From the IMG/VR virus record IMGVR_UViG_3300020455_000044, positions 1 through 35,471 of that record: a DNA stretch of 35,471 bases; one strand, written 5' to 3'. A program made the translations under genes and the position numbers. This document shows positions 1 through 13,600 of this stretch, piece by piece. The notes below the pieces were generated by a model. That model was not told the origin of the DNA. It ran no database searches and saw nothing but the letters and a program-made list of their open reading frames with translations. Source of the stretch: a virus. Position 1 is the stretch's first letter; every line of letters begins with the position of its first letter.

Positions 1-111
1 AGGCAAGGACGTAAAATTTACTACTGTAGTAATGCCCGTTCTTTGTTGGTAATACAGAAATCCAACCTCCCACCCTACAACTCAATCGGAAGAGTTGGCG
101 TAAAGCGTTAA
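1..111 (+). CDS. C-terminal end of an unidentified gene (partial)
   Basis: The first reading frame is open from the window edge and encodes 36 residues before a TAA at 109-111. The fragment is basic, begins RQGRKIYYC and ends in SIGRVGVKR. Its composition resembles a real protein end rather than random AT-rich sequence. The beginning of the gene lies outside the window. No family is recognised, and no signature residues are visible. The next ATG follows 29 nt downstream on the same strand, so the two genes may be co-transcribed. It could also be a chance open frame, because 36 codons is short. Confidence 0.45.
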   Translation, partial: RQGRKIYYCSNARSLLVIQKSNLPPYNSIGRVGVKR

Positions 112-140
112 AAACCGAAATTGCACAATGCATATACAAA

Positions 141-1124
141 ATGCTGATATACAAAAAAATAATACCAGGACAATCACCCGATATTACTTGGTATGATCAA
201 CTTGAATTACCTGAGGGTAGAACTTATCGGGTTAAAAAGAGAGTTGTTCGTTCTCTAGACTCAGTTAACACTACTAACTCTGAAGGACTGGAAATTAACG
301 TTGCTCGTTCAGTTGGAACAGACAATGTTAACCAAGAACTAATCAAGAATAACATGGCAGTAAATGGTCTCTTGGTTAGCGTACAACCTGGATACCTTTT
401 CAAAGATGAACTTTATGACGGGTTTACTCGTTTTGGTTCCATGGTTGACCTTGGATGGTTAGAAGGAATCTTCAATGAACTTGAGTTGAAAGAAGGTTTC
501 ACTGAACAGGATATGCGTGATGAGATTGGTCTAGGTGCCAACAATCACCCTCCCTCTAAGAGTGCGACTATCAATGACTTCAAGAAGCGTCTAAACGGAT
601 ACATTTCTTCTTATAAGTCTCACAACAATCTTCTTCCTACTACTGGTAACTGCATTGATTGGGTAAATAACATTCCCCACTCATTTGTTCAGAAGCAGGT
701 TATTGACATGGTTGATCTATGCCTCAAGTCACATCGTTGTACCGCAAGCGTCGTTGCTTTTGACTCTGCAAAAACAAATAGCTTTGCAGCAAAACACTGT
801 AACGACCCTCTAAACACAATTCCTCTTAATGTTTCTGCTGCAAAAGGTGGTGGTGTTAAAGGAACTTACTTTGATCGTGCTTTAATAAAGTCACTATACG
901 TAGGAGGAGATCTATCCTTCCTTGGTTATACTCAAGGTATTGAAGCTGAGGAGGTTGGTTACTTCCGTGAAAAAGCACATGAACAAATTGATGCTGCTAA
1001 CAAAGCTTTTGAAGAAGCGTTCCAAAAACGTTTGAAGCAGGGCGAGAATTTCAAGATGTTTTCACTAGAGGGATTTGTTCCTCAAATTATTGGTGAAGAA
1101 GATCCAAAACAAATCGTCAAATAA
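141..1124 (+). CDS. Hypothetical protein with a possible ParB/sulfiredoxin-like N-terminal segment
   Basis: This codes for a 327-aa soluble protein with no signal peptide or membrane segment. Residues 75-106 read as a hydrophobic strand (GLLVSVQPG) followed by LYDGFTRF and a Leu-Gly. That layout resembles the ParB-like nuclease fold, where a strand leads into a DGxxR motif and a helix. The rest has no motif I recognise; the C-terminal third (from about residue 275) is rich in Glu, Lys and Ala and probably helical. The ATG at 141 is the first in frame after the preceding stop, but no Shine-Dalgarno sequence is obvious. A strong intrinsic terminator follows 7 nt after the stop, so this gene closes its transcription unit. 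The ParB-like reading is an inference from one motif. Partition or nuclease activity is not shown, and such folds in phages are often DNA-binding or DNA-modifying accessory proteins. Confidence 0.7.
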   Translation: MLIYKKIIPGQSPDITWYDQLELPEGRTYRVKKRVVRSLDSVNTTNSEGLEINVARSVGTDNVNQELIKNNMAVNGLLVSVQPGYLFKDELYDGFTRFGSMVDLGWLEGIFNELELKEGFTEQDMRDEIGLGANNHPPSKSATINDFKKRLNGYISSYKSHNNLLPTTGNCIDWVNNIPHSFVQKQVIDMVDLCLKSHRCTASVVAFDSAKTNSFAAKHCNDPLNTIPLNVSAAKGGGVKGTYFDRALIKSLYVGGDLSFLGYTQGIEAEEVGYFREKAHEQIDAANKAFEEAFQKRLKQGENFKMFSLEGFVPQIIGEEDPKQIVK

Positions 1125-1130
1125 TAACTC

Positions 1131-1155
1131 AAGGGGGTCGCAAGACCCCTTTTTT
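1131..1155 (+). terminator. Rho-independent terminator
   Basis: A perfect 6-bp GC-rich stem (GGGGTC at 1134-1139 with GACCCC at 1144-1149) is closed by a GNRA tetraloop, GCAA. It is extended by a G-T wobble and two A-T pairs. A run of six T (1150-1155) follows. It lies 6 nt after the stop of the 327-aa gene, exactly where an intrinsic terminator is expected. Confidence 0.9.
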
Positions 1156-1161
1156 AATGAT

Positions 1162-1512
1162 ATGCCTTACAAAAATAAAGAAGAAAATCGTAAATATCAG
1201 CGTGAGTGGGCTAGAAAGAATTCAAAGACTTATAAAGCAAATCAAATTAGTCATAAGAGAAGAAAGCAGATAGTAGAGGATGCAAAGAAGCATCCTTGTA
1301 TCATATGCAATAAAGATTTTAATCCTGTTGTAATGGATCTCATTCATGTGGATCCAGAACCTCAAAAATATAGTGTATCTAAGTTATTACAACTTGCGAG
1401 TTACAAAACACTAAAGGAAGAAATAGACAAGTGTGCTCCTATATGTGCAAATTGCAATAGATTACTACAGAATGGGTATGTAGAGCTACCCGAACTCATT
1501 GTTATGCCATAG
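1162..1512 (+). CDS. HNH-type endonuclease-like protein, altered motif
   Basis: This is a 116-aa protein taken from the ATG at 1162. The frame is open further upstream to 1075, but that part overlaps the previous gene and its terminator and reads as non-coding. The N-terminus is highly basic (MPYKNKEENRKYQREWARKN). It is followed by a zinc-knuckle HNH layout: CxxC at 46-49, an IHVD motif with His62 and Asp64, an EEIDKC helix, and CANC at 95-98 containing Asn97. Many small phage HNH proteins read CANCHR...H at the end of this module; here it is CANCNR with Gln at 103, so the last His of the H-N-H triad is missing. It may be an inactive or divergent nuclease, or a DNA-binding remnant. The start lies 7 nt beyond the terminator T-tract with no ribosome binding site, so expression may depend on read-through. 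Free-standing HNH genes are often mobile in T4-like phages. Confidence 0.75.
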   Translation: MPYKNKEENRKYQREWARKNSKTYKANQISHKRRKQIVEDAKKHPCIICNKDFNPVVMDLIHVDPEPQKYSVSKLLQLASYKTLKEEIDKCAPICANCNRLLQNGYVELPELIVMP

Positions 1513-1572
1513 GGTTCAAATCTTCTCATAAAGAAATCCTAGAACCACACAGTATTTTCAGTAGATAACTGG

Positions 1573-1580
1573 TATAAATA
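1573..1580 (+). promoter_or_regulatory. T4-type late promoter (TATAAATA)
   Basis: An exact match to the T4 late -10 box TATAAATA lies 31 nt upstream of the giant structural gene start at 1611. The intergenic gap contains no -35 element, as expected for promoters read by phage gp55-type sigma. Transcription would start near 1587, giving a leader of about 25 nt. Cyanophage late promoters use the same NATAAATA consensus. Confidence 0.85.
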
Positions 1581-1610
1581 AATCCGAGGATAAAAGTATA
1601 TTAGTAGGTC

Positions 1611-4600
1611 ATGCCATTAACACGTTTGGATAATCTTATCAGCAGTAAGACTGGTAAGTATCTTTATGTTTCACCTGATGATTTTAACGCAACGGATGCG
1701 TTATCAAACAGAGGTAATTCACCTGTCACGCCGTTTAAAAGTATTCAGCGTGCATTCTTAGAAATCGCAAGGTATTCATACCTTCCAGGATTTGGAAATG
1801 ATAGGTTTGACCAGTTTAGCATCATGCTGATGCCTGGTATTCACTACATTGATAATAGACCAGGTTTAGTAGATACAAGTGGTATTGATGTATTTGGATT
1901 TGACCAAGGCACTAATGCTTGGACAGATGATAGTATTTTAGATCTTTCTAATCCTGATAACGTATTCTATAAGTTTAATAATACTGAGGGTGGAGCCATT
2001 ATTCCTCGTGGTTCTTCTCTTGTTGGTTATGATCTTAGAAGAACTGTTATAAGACCTCTATTCGTTCCTGATCCTGCTGTAACAGAAAGAGAAATTCCTC
2101 GTTCTGCCATATTCAACGTAACTGGTGGTTGTTATTTCTGGCAGTTTACTCTTAAAGATGGTCAGACAACAGTTGAGTCTCCTCTATATGATGCAGCAAA
2201 AGGCACTGGTGAAGTTTACTATGACCCTACAGATTTCAGTAAGAAAGCTGCTCCTAATTATTCTCACCATAAACTAACAGTATTTGAATACGCAGATAAT
2301 GAAGAGCTAGGTATCTTCTATAGAAAGATTGCTAAAGCATTCTCTGCATTCCAACCAACTATTGACGATCCAGGCGAATTTGATACAAGAGTTCAAGAGA
2401 ACAGAATCGTTGGTCCTCTATCTGACTCTAGAGTTATTGAGTCACTTAAGTTTACTGATGCAACAACTGACCCAAGTATCCCTGCATCTACTACAGAAGT
2501 TGAAGTAACAACTAAAGTTGATCATGGTTATTTCCAAGGTCAATTTGTTGCTATTGCAAACACAGAAATTGATGATGTATTAGAAGGTATCTTCCAGATC
2601 AAAGAGATTGATCAGAATGATGCTCGTAAGTTTAAATATGATGTTCCTTTTGTAACAAGTGGAATTGGTAGTAATATTGTATCTGGTCAAACGATCAGTG
2701 TAGATACCACACCTGCATTAGGACAAAACGCACAAACATTAGCTGAAGTTGACTCAGTTGAATCTGCATCACCATATGTCTTTAACGTATCAATCAGATC
2801 TACATGGGGTATTTGTGGTATCTGGGCAAATGGTCTAAAAGCAACTGGATTTAAGTCAGTTGTTATTGCACAGTATACTGGTGTATCTCTACAGAAAGAT
2901 GATAGATCATTCATTAGATATGATGAGTATACAAATACATGGAACCAAGCATCGCTAACAGATGCATTTGCTACTGTTCCATATCACACCAAAGGTGACG
3001 CATACTGGAAAGATGAGTGGAGAAACTTCCACGTTCGTGCTTCTGAAGACGCATTCATTCAGTGTGTTAGTATCTTCGCTGTTGGTTTTGCTGATCACTT
3101 CCTAATGGAAAGTGGTGGTGATATGAGTATCACTAACTCTAACAGTAACTTTGGTAATACATCACTACATGCTATCGGTCATAAAGGTTTCTCCTTTAAC
3201 CAAGATAAAGGTGGATACATTACTGACATTGTTCCTCCTAAAATTGTAGTTGACAATACTGCTTCTACTAAGAAGATCAACTACTACACTATTGATATTC
3301 AAGGAACATTACAAACTTCTAGTAACTATACTAAGTTGTTCTTGGGTAGTGATAATCTAGGTGATCCATTAGATCGTCCAGCAGCAACAATTACAGGATA
3401 TAGAATTGGTGCTAAATCTGATGATAAATTATATGTTAAATTAGACAAAGCTCCTGGTACAGATGAGTTCTTTGATGTATCATTAGAACCAACTGGTTTC
3501 GTTAAGTATGTTGCTAAGGGTTCTATCCTTAATCCAACTGGCGGTGTTGTTAACAGTGTCTATGCTGATGCTGCTAACCTTATTGAATCTAACCGTCGTA
3601 TGATGCAGGAGGAAGTATTTGGTTACATCCTAGAAAAATATCCAAGACTTCAAAATATTCCTTATGTAAATCCAGGATTAAATCCTGCTGGTAACAGATT
3701 CTTTGATGCTCGTAATTTAATTCAAGCAAACCGTCAAGAGATTGTTGACCAAGCTTGGAATGATACTGTAATGACATTCCCTAACTCTGCTTCCACTGAG
3801 ACTAAGTGTAAGAGAGATATTGGTTTGATTGTTGACGCAGTATCAGAAGATCTTAAAGATGGTGGTAATGCAAATATAATAGCTGTTGCTAGAGAATACT
3901 TTGATGGTGATGGTAATCCAATTGTTAATGGTTTAGTTGGAGAAGAAAGACAAGGTGTATATGCTTTCAATAGAGCAAGAGATCTTTGTAAGCAAGCTAT
4001 TGCTAACTTACTAACAGTTAAGGCAGATCTTTATGATCCTGATTCTAATAGTAACTTAGCAACATATGGTATAAACGTTGGTAAGACTGGTTCTCAAGCA
4101 GAAGAGGATGGTGACACAACTAATGGTGTTACTATTGACCTTGCACAAAAGGTAGATCCTGCTTCTCGTTACAAAGATGCTCGTAACAGAGTTGTTGCTA
4201 ACAGAGAATTTATTCTTGATGCTGCACTTGCTGAAGTTACAGTATATCATCCAGATTTCTATCACTCTGTTGATGGACAAACAAACTCACAGTCAAGACT
4301 TGCTGATGCATTCCGTTTAATCAGAAGAAACTCAACAGAGATTAAGCATAAAGCACTAGCATCTATTGCTGTTGCTCATCCTAATTTTTATATTGATGGT
4401 GATCAACAAACTGATAGTGGTTCTAGATATGCATCTGCATACCGTTTAATTGCAGAGAACAGAGATCAGATTGTTGATACTGCATTAGCAGAAACTACTG
4501 TTGGACATCCTGATTACTTTATTCCTGGTGATCAACAAACAGATGCAAGATCAAGATATGCTGATGGTTATCGTTTAATTGTACAAAACAGAACTGAGAT

Positions 4601-7600
4601 TGTAAACACAGCATGGGCAGATATGCTTGTGTCATATCCTAATCATGGTGCTTATGAAGAGAAATGTAAGCGTGACTTAGGTATCTTTGTTGATGCTATT
4701 GCTCTTGACCTTTTTGTAGGTGGTAACAAGTATTCTCGCAAATTTATTTCTGAGTATTTTTCAAGTTCTACAACTTGGATCTCTGGTGGACTACAAGGAG
4801 AAGAGTCACAGAGTATAGAAGCATTCAACCAAGCAAGAGATCAGATGAAACTTGCTGTTGCTAACCAGCTAAGTATTCAAGATCTTACAGTTACTCCAGG
4901 TCCAGCACAATATAATGGTGGTGGTGGAGATGTTGCTAATACTAACTCTGGTGCTTGTGATGATGTACAGTCTGCTATCGTAACTCTTACTGATATAGTT
5001 ACCAGTTGTGTATCAAATGGTAATTTGAATAGTTTACCTGGCGAAACTTCTTATATCTCAGGTCCTGGTGAAGAGAAATGTCGTAGAGATATTGGTATTT
5101 TTGTTGATTCTCTTGCACTTGACTTATTCTTACAGAGTAATGTTTATAGTTATAGATTTGCAGCAGAGTTCTTTACTGATGCAACAACTCCTGTAATCAG
5201 TTATAACTCTGGTGTATACATTACCAATGTTAATAAAGCTGCAGAGTATGTAAAGAAAGCACTTACTAACCAACTTTACTTCAAAGATAATGGAACACAG
5301 GGAGCGATTGATAGAACTGCAGACAATGCACCTGGCTCAGCATATGGTCAAGTGTCTAAAGACTTTACACCACATGGTGCTACTTACACTGCATCAAGTG
5401 GAGACATGGTTCTTGACATTGCTAATCATGGATTAAGTAATGGTGATCGTGTTAAGATTGCAGACAACTCCTTAACATTTAATTGTCTCATGGATGGGGG
5501 AAGTTCTAATAAGACATATCCTCGTACATCTGACCCAGTATCAGGACAATACATTGAGATTACTTCATCTACAACAGATAGCATCACAGTCAACGTTGGT
5601 GCATCTCCTGAGGTAACATTCACACCAACTACAGGAACAACATATGATCCTAATACAGGATTGATGGTTCTTGAAATTGGTGCTCACAGTTTGACTGCTG
5701 GCACAAGTGTTAAATTAGCACCTAACTCACTAACATTTAGTTGTGGATTTGGTGGTGCTTCTGGTGCTGCTGCAGAGAAAACATATCCTAGATCTAATGG
5801 TAATGATCCATTCTATAATACTTCAATCAATATTGAGTCAGTAACTGCAACTACAATTACTCTCCAAGTATTAACAACTGTTCCTTCCACAAACACTGAT
5901 GCTCATACATTTGTATCTGCAACTGCTGGTGCTGTTATAACTGGTGGTAACTACACACATACATTTGTAAGTGCTGCAGCTGACGCAGTTAATTTTGGTG
6001 GTAACACTGAGAATGAATTGACTGATGCTCAACCATTCTTATGTTCTGATGTACAGTCTGCTGTTGATTCTCTAACAAGTATTGTTACTGGAATACTTGC
6101 TGATGGTGACCTTAACTCTATGCCAGTAGAAGTTAATTATGGTACTGGTAAAGGACCAGGTGAGATGAAGTGTGCTCGTGACATTGGATACTTTATTGAT
6201 GCTATTACTGTTGACATGTACTGTGAAGGTAACAAGCATACCAGAGCATTCACAGAGCAATACTTTACTAATGCTACTACACCATTAGCTAATGGTCTTG
6301 TAGGTGAGGAATCAGAAGCTGTAACTGCATACAATACTGCCATCAACGAGATGAAGAGAGCAGTTACTAACCAGTTATATTATAAGGATCTCACAGTTAC
6401 TGAAGGTTTAGCAATCTTTAGTGGTGGTAGTCCTGTAGGTACTCCAACTGCTGCAAATTATATTGCTTCAACTGGTGCTATCACATTAACTATTCCTGGA
6501 AATAGTTTACAGAATGGTGATAAGGTTAAGATTGTACCTAATGCACTTACATTTACATGTGACATGGGTACTGGTTCTCCACATACATGGGTAGGTGGAA
6601 CCGCATCTAATGCAGTAACAGTTAATGGTAGTGTTCAGAAAGACGTAACTGATGCAGCATACACACCTACAACTGGTATTCTTGAATTAACAATTGGATC
6701 TCATAGTTATACATCTGCTGATTCAATTACTATCGCAACAAACTCACTAACATTTACTTGTGATAAAGACCAGAATCAAACCACTCACACATATCCACGT
6801 GCTACTGACCCTGCACAGGGAACAACTCTTCAAATTATATCTGTAACTGGTTCAACAATTACAGTTAACGTTGGTGCAGTAACAGGATGGAAGACATATC
6901 CTCGTGAAACTGATCCAGCAGCTAATACTTGGTTGACAGTTTCTAATAAGTCTGGAGATCAGTTTGATGTTAACGTTGGTGCTTCTCCTATTGTAGCAAA
7001 GAATGTAACTGGTGCAGTTTACTCTGGTACAGATGGCACATTGGAACTAACAATTGGTGCTCATAGCTATACTACTCTACAAAGTATCTTCCTTGAACCT
7101 GCTTCATTGACATTTACTTGTGATATGGATGGTCATGCAACAGAGCATACATATCCAAGAGTTTCTGATCCAGCATATAATACTGCTCTACCAATCACTG
7201 CTGTAACTGCTACAACAATTACTGTTGATGTAGGCACAACACCTATTGTTAATCATGACGTAACAGATGCAACTTACGTACCTTCAACAGGTGAATTGGA
7301 ACTAACAATTGGTTCTCATAGTATTCCTGCTCCAACAACATTTACTCCTACTGATGTTGCATACGATCCTATCAGTGGTGTATTGACATTTACTCATACT
7401 GCTGGTGAAGGTGCATTTGAAAATGATGATGAAATTAAGATTGCTGATGATTCATTGACATTCAGTTGTGATGCTCCTATGGGAACACACGTATTTGTAC
7501 AAGGTCTCCCAAATGGTATTCTTGATAACCTAAGTGGTAATCATACTGCTGTAGCAGGTACCACATATACTCCTGCAACTGGTGTTCTAGAAATAGAGAT

Positions 7601-10600
7601 CGGATCACATACTCTTACAACTTCTAATACAGTTACTATTGCAGAAAATGCTGTTACATTTACTTGTGCTGCTGATAATAACGCAAGTAATCATGCATAT
7701 CCTCGTGCTACCGACCCTGCATTTGGACAAGCATTGGCAATTACTGCTGTAACTGCTACTACAATTACAGTTAACGTTGGTATTGCTAATGCTAGTACTC
7801 CTAATGGAAACGAAGGAACATATCCACGTGCTACTGACCCAGTAAGAGGTAAGTGGTTAACTATTTCTAATGCAACTGCTACAACATTTGATGTTAATGT
7901 TGGTGAAGCTAACGTAGGTAGCACACATACATTTGTTTCTGCTACAACAGGTGCTATTACTAAATCCAACGCAAGAATTAAGATTGGGGATGAGAAGTTA
8001 TCCTTCACTTGTGATTATAATGGTGATGGTAATAATACTGTTAAGTCTTATCCTAGAAATACAATTGATACTGCTACTGCAACAACAGGAACAACATATA
8101 ATGCATCAACTGGTCTTCTTAAAATTACTACTCTTAGCAATCATGGATTCCAAGATGGAGATTTCGTTAAGTTTGAAGATGGTTCTCTAACATTCAAGTG
8201 TGATGAAGATAGTCAGCAAACTAATCATGCATATCCACGTTCAACAGATCCTGTAAGTGGAGAGTGGATCAAGATTGATAACGTAACTGGTAATACATTT
8301 GAGGTTAATATCCTTCAAGGTACAACTCCAACAAATACAACAACTCATGTATTTGTGTCTGGTACTCAGTATGGTATCAAAGCTAAGCGTGACAGAGCAT
8401 ATGATCAAGCAATGACTGTTATTGGTACATCTGCTACTACAATTACACTTAACGTTGGTATCTCATCTGACACATCCACACATACATGGGCAGGTGGTAC
8501 ATCTGTTAATGCTATACAGTCTGGTGGTTCATATAATCATATCTTTGTATCAGCAACTTCTGGTGCTGTTAAGACTGGTGGTGATTACAACCACACATTT
8601 GTAAAATCAGCAGTTAATGCTATTACAACCACAACAGATACAGTTGAATCCAGAACAAGTCCGAATGCTTGTGCTGATGTTCAGTCTGCTATTGATACAT
8701 TAGGAACCATTGCTACTGATGCAATTACTGCTGGTAATATTACTGGTGGTATTTGGAACTCTCCAGTAAATAATGGAACCTTTATCACTGGTGAAGCTAA
8801 GTGTCGTAGAGACCTTGGTATTGTTGTTGATGCTGTTGCACAAGACTTGTGGTTTGGTGGTAATGAATTTACTATCTCTGCTACTAAGGAATACTTCCAA
8901 GGTAATCAGTTACTTGCAAATGGTATAGATGCAACTAAGGAAGTTGCTCCTGCAATTACTGCATTCAAGCGTGCTGAAGAATTAATGCAGCGTGCATTGA
9001 ATAACACATACTATGATCGTGATCTTAATATCACATTAGATGCTGGTGGAGATCCACCAATAGTATCCAATATTGAATGTGATGCTCATGACATAGTTCT
9101 TGCTAACAAAGAATTTATTGCTAAGGAAGCATACTTGAGAATGAAGGTTGCATATCCTTCATACACACCTTCTGCTGGAAATACAGAGCAAGATTGTTTA
9201 GATGATGTATATGATGTTTTACGTGAGGTAATGTGGGATGTTAAGTTTGGTGGTAACTATAAGACATATGATGTTGCTAAGGGTTACATCACTAATGACT
9301 TTAATGGAACAACATATCCTCAAATTCTTCAAGATGTTGAAAGGGATGAGGTAGCAAAGGTATTCACTGAAGTTAAGGATATTGCTATTCAAGTAATGAA
9401 ACAGGAGACAGTAACCGTTTCATCTGGTAATACTTTAGTTCAGAAAATTGATGATACTATTGTAGATGATTGGGATAATGATGAGTTGTTACCTAAGTGT
9501 GGAAGTGTTGCTTCTGCTTTAGATACTTTAATGGGTATTATTGTTCAAGCAATTGGAAATGATGGTGGTGTTGGTAATCTAAATGGAATACAAAGAAGCA
9601 CCTATGGTGGATCAGATCCTGCATGGAATACTTCTCTAAACATTATTTCTAAGACTGCTACATCAATCACAATTAATGTTGGTGTTGCAGCTGCTCAAGA
9701 TCAATTCGCTCACACATTTATATCTGCAGCAGCAGGTGCTGTTATATCAGGTGGTAACTATGACCATACATTTGTAAGTGCTGCTACTGGTGCAATCAAC
9801 GTTGTTAATGGATCTCAGATAACACCAAATAATGCAACTTATGATCCTGCTACTGGTTACTTAGTATTCTACTTTGGTGCACCACATGGTGTATTAGTAT
9901 CAGATCAGTTATCTATTGATGCTAACTCTTTGACATTCTCTTGTGGAATGGATCAGAATAATACCACTAAGACATATCCTCGTATTGGTACTGATCCTGT
10001 TGCTGGTGCAAACGTTAATCCTGTTTCTGTAACCACATATTCAATAACAGTTGATGTAGGTGCATCTCCTCTAGTTAATCATAACGTATCTAATGCAGTT
10101 TATGATGCTGCTACTGGAGATATCGCTCTTACAATTGGTTCTCACTCATTGGAAGTTGGAACTAGCATTAAACTTAGGGAAGAGTCTCTAGTCTTTAGTT
10201 GTACTAAGGATCAGAATAAGACTACACATGCATATCCAAGATCTGCTACTAAGTATCAACCATCTGCTTATGCTGATGGTAATTGTTCAGATGTTCTTGC
10301 AACAGTTAATGCTCTTGTTGATATTATTTGTACATCCCTTAATGATGGTAATCTTAATTCATTACCACCACTTAGTTCTGGTGAATGGGATTGTGCTAAC
10401 GTACGTTCTAGTATTGAGAACTTATACGATATTATTACAGAGGCAATTGAAACTGGGTCTCTTGATAATCTACCTGTACTCAACACAGGTGATTACACAA
10501 TTGACAATGAAGCATCCAAGTGTTTCCGTGATGTTACTTACATAGTTGATGCTATTGTTAATGACCTAAGACTTGGTGGAAACATTAATAGTATACAAGC

Positions 10601-13600
10601 TGGTGAAGCATACTATGTTGGAATGAATCTAGAGTATATTGATGGAGAGAAGACAGAGACATTAGATGCATGGAATTACACGGGTAGCATAGCAACTGCT
10701 GCTATGAGAAACTTTGATGTTCTTGCATTCAACTGTTCTACAACTTCTGGTTCTGCAATCATTGATGTTAATGATACTCGTGGCATAATCATTGGTATGA
10801 GTGTTAAAGAGTACGAAAATTCCCGTGGTCAAATTAATCCTTCAACACCTGCATTCGTTCATGGTTTACTTCAAGACAATGCTGTTGCTACATTTAGTAA
10901 TATTCCAGAAGGAACATACGTTAAGAGAATTGTAAGTAATACTCAAGTTGAGTTAGGTGTCAATGGTTCTAGATTAGCTGAAGGTAATACAGTAAATGCT
11001 CTTCAGAGTAGCACAACTACAGATCTTTACTTTGTATATGAAAGTGGAATATGGGCAGACACATTACCAACAACTGTAACTGTTGGTCCTGAGATTGATG
11101 GTCCTGATATTATTCAAGATACATTAACTTCAACATCTTATAGAGAGTGTAGTGGTACAGCTGATGCTATTGAAACAATTGTTGGAAACATTACCACTAT
11201 TATTAACAGTGGTTTAGGAACAGTTACTAGACAGGAACAAACAGTTAACACTGCACTTCTTGCATCTAGAGCAACTGTATTCACAATTGACACAGGTGGT
11301 AACCCATCTGACCCACATAAGTTTGAGACTGGAACTCCTGTAAGATTGGTTCCTAGACCTCGTTTTGATGTTGTAACTAAGACATATGTTGATGTTGATA
11401 AGCGTCTTGTTAGATTACCTAATGGATTTGAAACTAACAGAACATACTATGTAATTGCACCAGGTAGAGTTACACAACCAGAGAACTACGGTTCTACATC
11501 ATTCTTTGATGGAAATGATCAAACCAGATTGATGCTTGCAACATCTAAAGAGAACGCAGCAGCTGGTATCTACATCTATGCATCTGAAACTGATGCAATT
11601 GATAAGGATGTTGAGATTGATCTATACCAATTTGTTCTTGATGATAGTTATGATCTACACAACTACAAGTCACAGTTAAGTACAGCTATTGTTGCTGGTA
11701 TTGAAACTGATGTATCACACATCTTTGACAAACCATCTTCATCTATCGGTAGTTCTGAAGCACAGACAGTGTTTATTAGAGCTATTGAAGGTGGACTGTT
11801 GCCATTAGTTGGAACTCAGTTTGCAAGTAATTCAAGTGTTGCTGTAACTGATACTAGTGATGCTAATGTTGGTAGAATTAATCCTAACGTTGCATTCTTT
11901 GTAAGATATGCAAACAATAAAACATTTACAATTCACCAGACTTATGCTGATTCAATAAATGGTGCTAATCCAATTATATTTGCTACAGGTCAGGCAGGTC
12001 TAGTCTTTGATGTATTTGCGAATAAGCGTAGATCACCAATGAGGTTTGATCCTACCTTTACAGATAATGTAACTAGTACAGGTAAGTGGTATATTGCATG
12101 TAAGGATGAGGTAAGTGGACAACCAGAAAACGTCAAGAAGAATAATGTTTTCTGGAGAATTCAACTATCAGATTATGCTGATAGATCTAAGTCTACAGAT
12201 ATGTGGTATGAGCGTCTTGATGATACTCGTACAGCAGATGATAGAACATATAAGATTCGTTATGTTATACCTAAGTATCTTGAGAATGCGAGAGATCCTA
12301 TTAATGGATTTGTTCTTAAGACTAGAACTGACGACACACGTAAGTTAGTACCTCAGAAGGTACTATTGAAACCAGTTGTTGGTACTGTATACGGTGCTAG
12401 ATTTGAGAACCCAGTACAAGCTGGTGAATACATTGGTTATGATTCTAATGATTTCTTATCTAATAATCTAAATCTTGATGCAGCATACGATCCATATAAG
12501 AAGGATCTAACTGGTTCTGGTATTGAATATCGTGGGTTCGCTAGATTTACATCTGGTGTTCAGTCAACAATTCAATCTGGTCGTTATGTAGAAGATACTT
12601 TAGATCCTAGCATCAAGTATCTTGAGTTGACTCTTAATGATCACACAATTGATACTAAGAATTTCCCTGGATTAAGAAATGAGATCCTAACAACTATTAA
12701 GATCAATGCTCCTCAGGGTGGTAACTTCGTAGTAAGTAAGGTTGATAATCAAGCAAGTGATGGTAATGCAATATCATTCTCTGGTAATTCATCAGGTCTT
12801 GCTAATGTTCATGCTTACTATACTACTGCTGGTCAACATTATCTAATCATCAAGAATATTCGTGGTGGTACTTTAGAGTATAGTGAATACAACAACACTA
12901 GATTTACTCAAGGCACTGTCTTTGCTGACATGCTAGAGGATCAGGATAGTGGTAAGTCATTACCTCTCAAGACAAACATTGCTAAAGGTCTTACTCAGTA
13001 TTATTACAAGCAAAATGGTGCTAATGTTTACACCATTACTCCTGGTGATAGAATTCAGGATGATGCTGGTGTTGAATACTATGTTGCTAGTGTAGAAGAT
13101 ACAGGAATCATTGATGATACATTCTACATCTTTGGATATGAAACATTACAGAAACGTATTGCAGGACAGCAAGATGGTATCTACTACATAACTGCATTAC
13201 GTGGTAACCTTTCACCATTCCCAACAGGTGCTGGTGTAACAAATAACTTTAAGAAATTTAAGTTCTCCCAACCTGTAAGTAAGTTATATCCTCTAAACTT
13301 TAGAAATGATCCTCTATGGTTTAAGAATTCTGGTACAACACAGGAAGAAAAAGATTACTATGCTGGACTAATTGATCCACCAGCTACATTCTCTGCTGCT
13401 GATAACTATACACAAGGTTTAGTTACAGTTAACGACTTTAAGAATTCTCTAACTAGAGAACTTATTGGTGATTTTGTTGCTCAACCTGCATTTGTAGACA
13501 ATACATTTACATCTGGAAATCAGATTCAAGCACAGTCTGGTAATGCAACCTCTGGATCTGAAGATAGATTGATTCCTATCTCTGGTGATAGCACGGTACT

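Noticed and set aside
1075-1161. Longer N-terminus for the HNH-like protein
   Set aside because: These 29 codons lie within the previous gene and the terminator and read as Asn/Ser-rich out-of-frame sequence.
1514-1554. GGTTC...GAACC inverted repeat after the HNH-like gene as a terminator
   Set aside because: It has only five pairs around a loop of about 24 nt, with no T-tract following.
7933-8190. Open frames on either strand inside the giant structural gene
   Set aside because: They are shadows of repeated Thr/Gly/Val codons in the real frame, with very biased compositions (for example mostly Leu).
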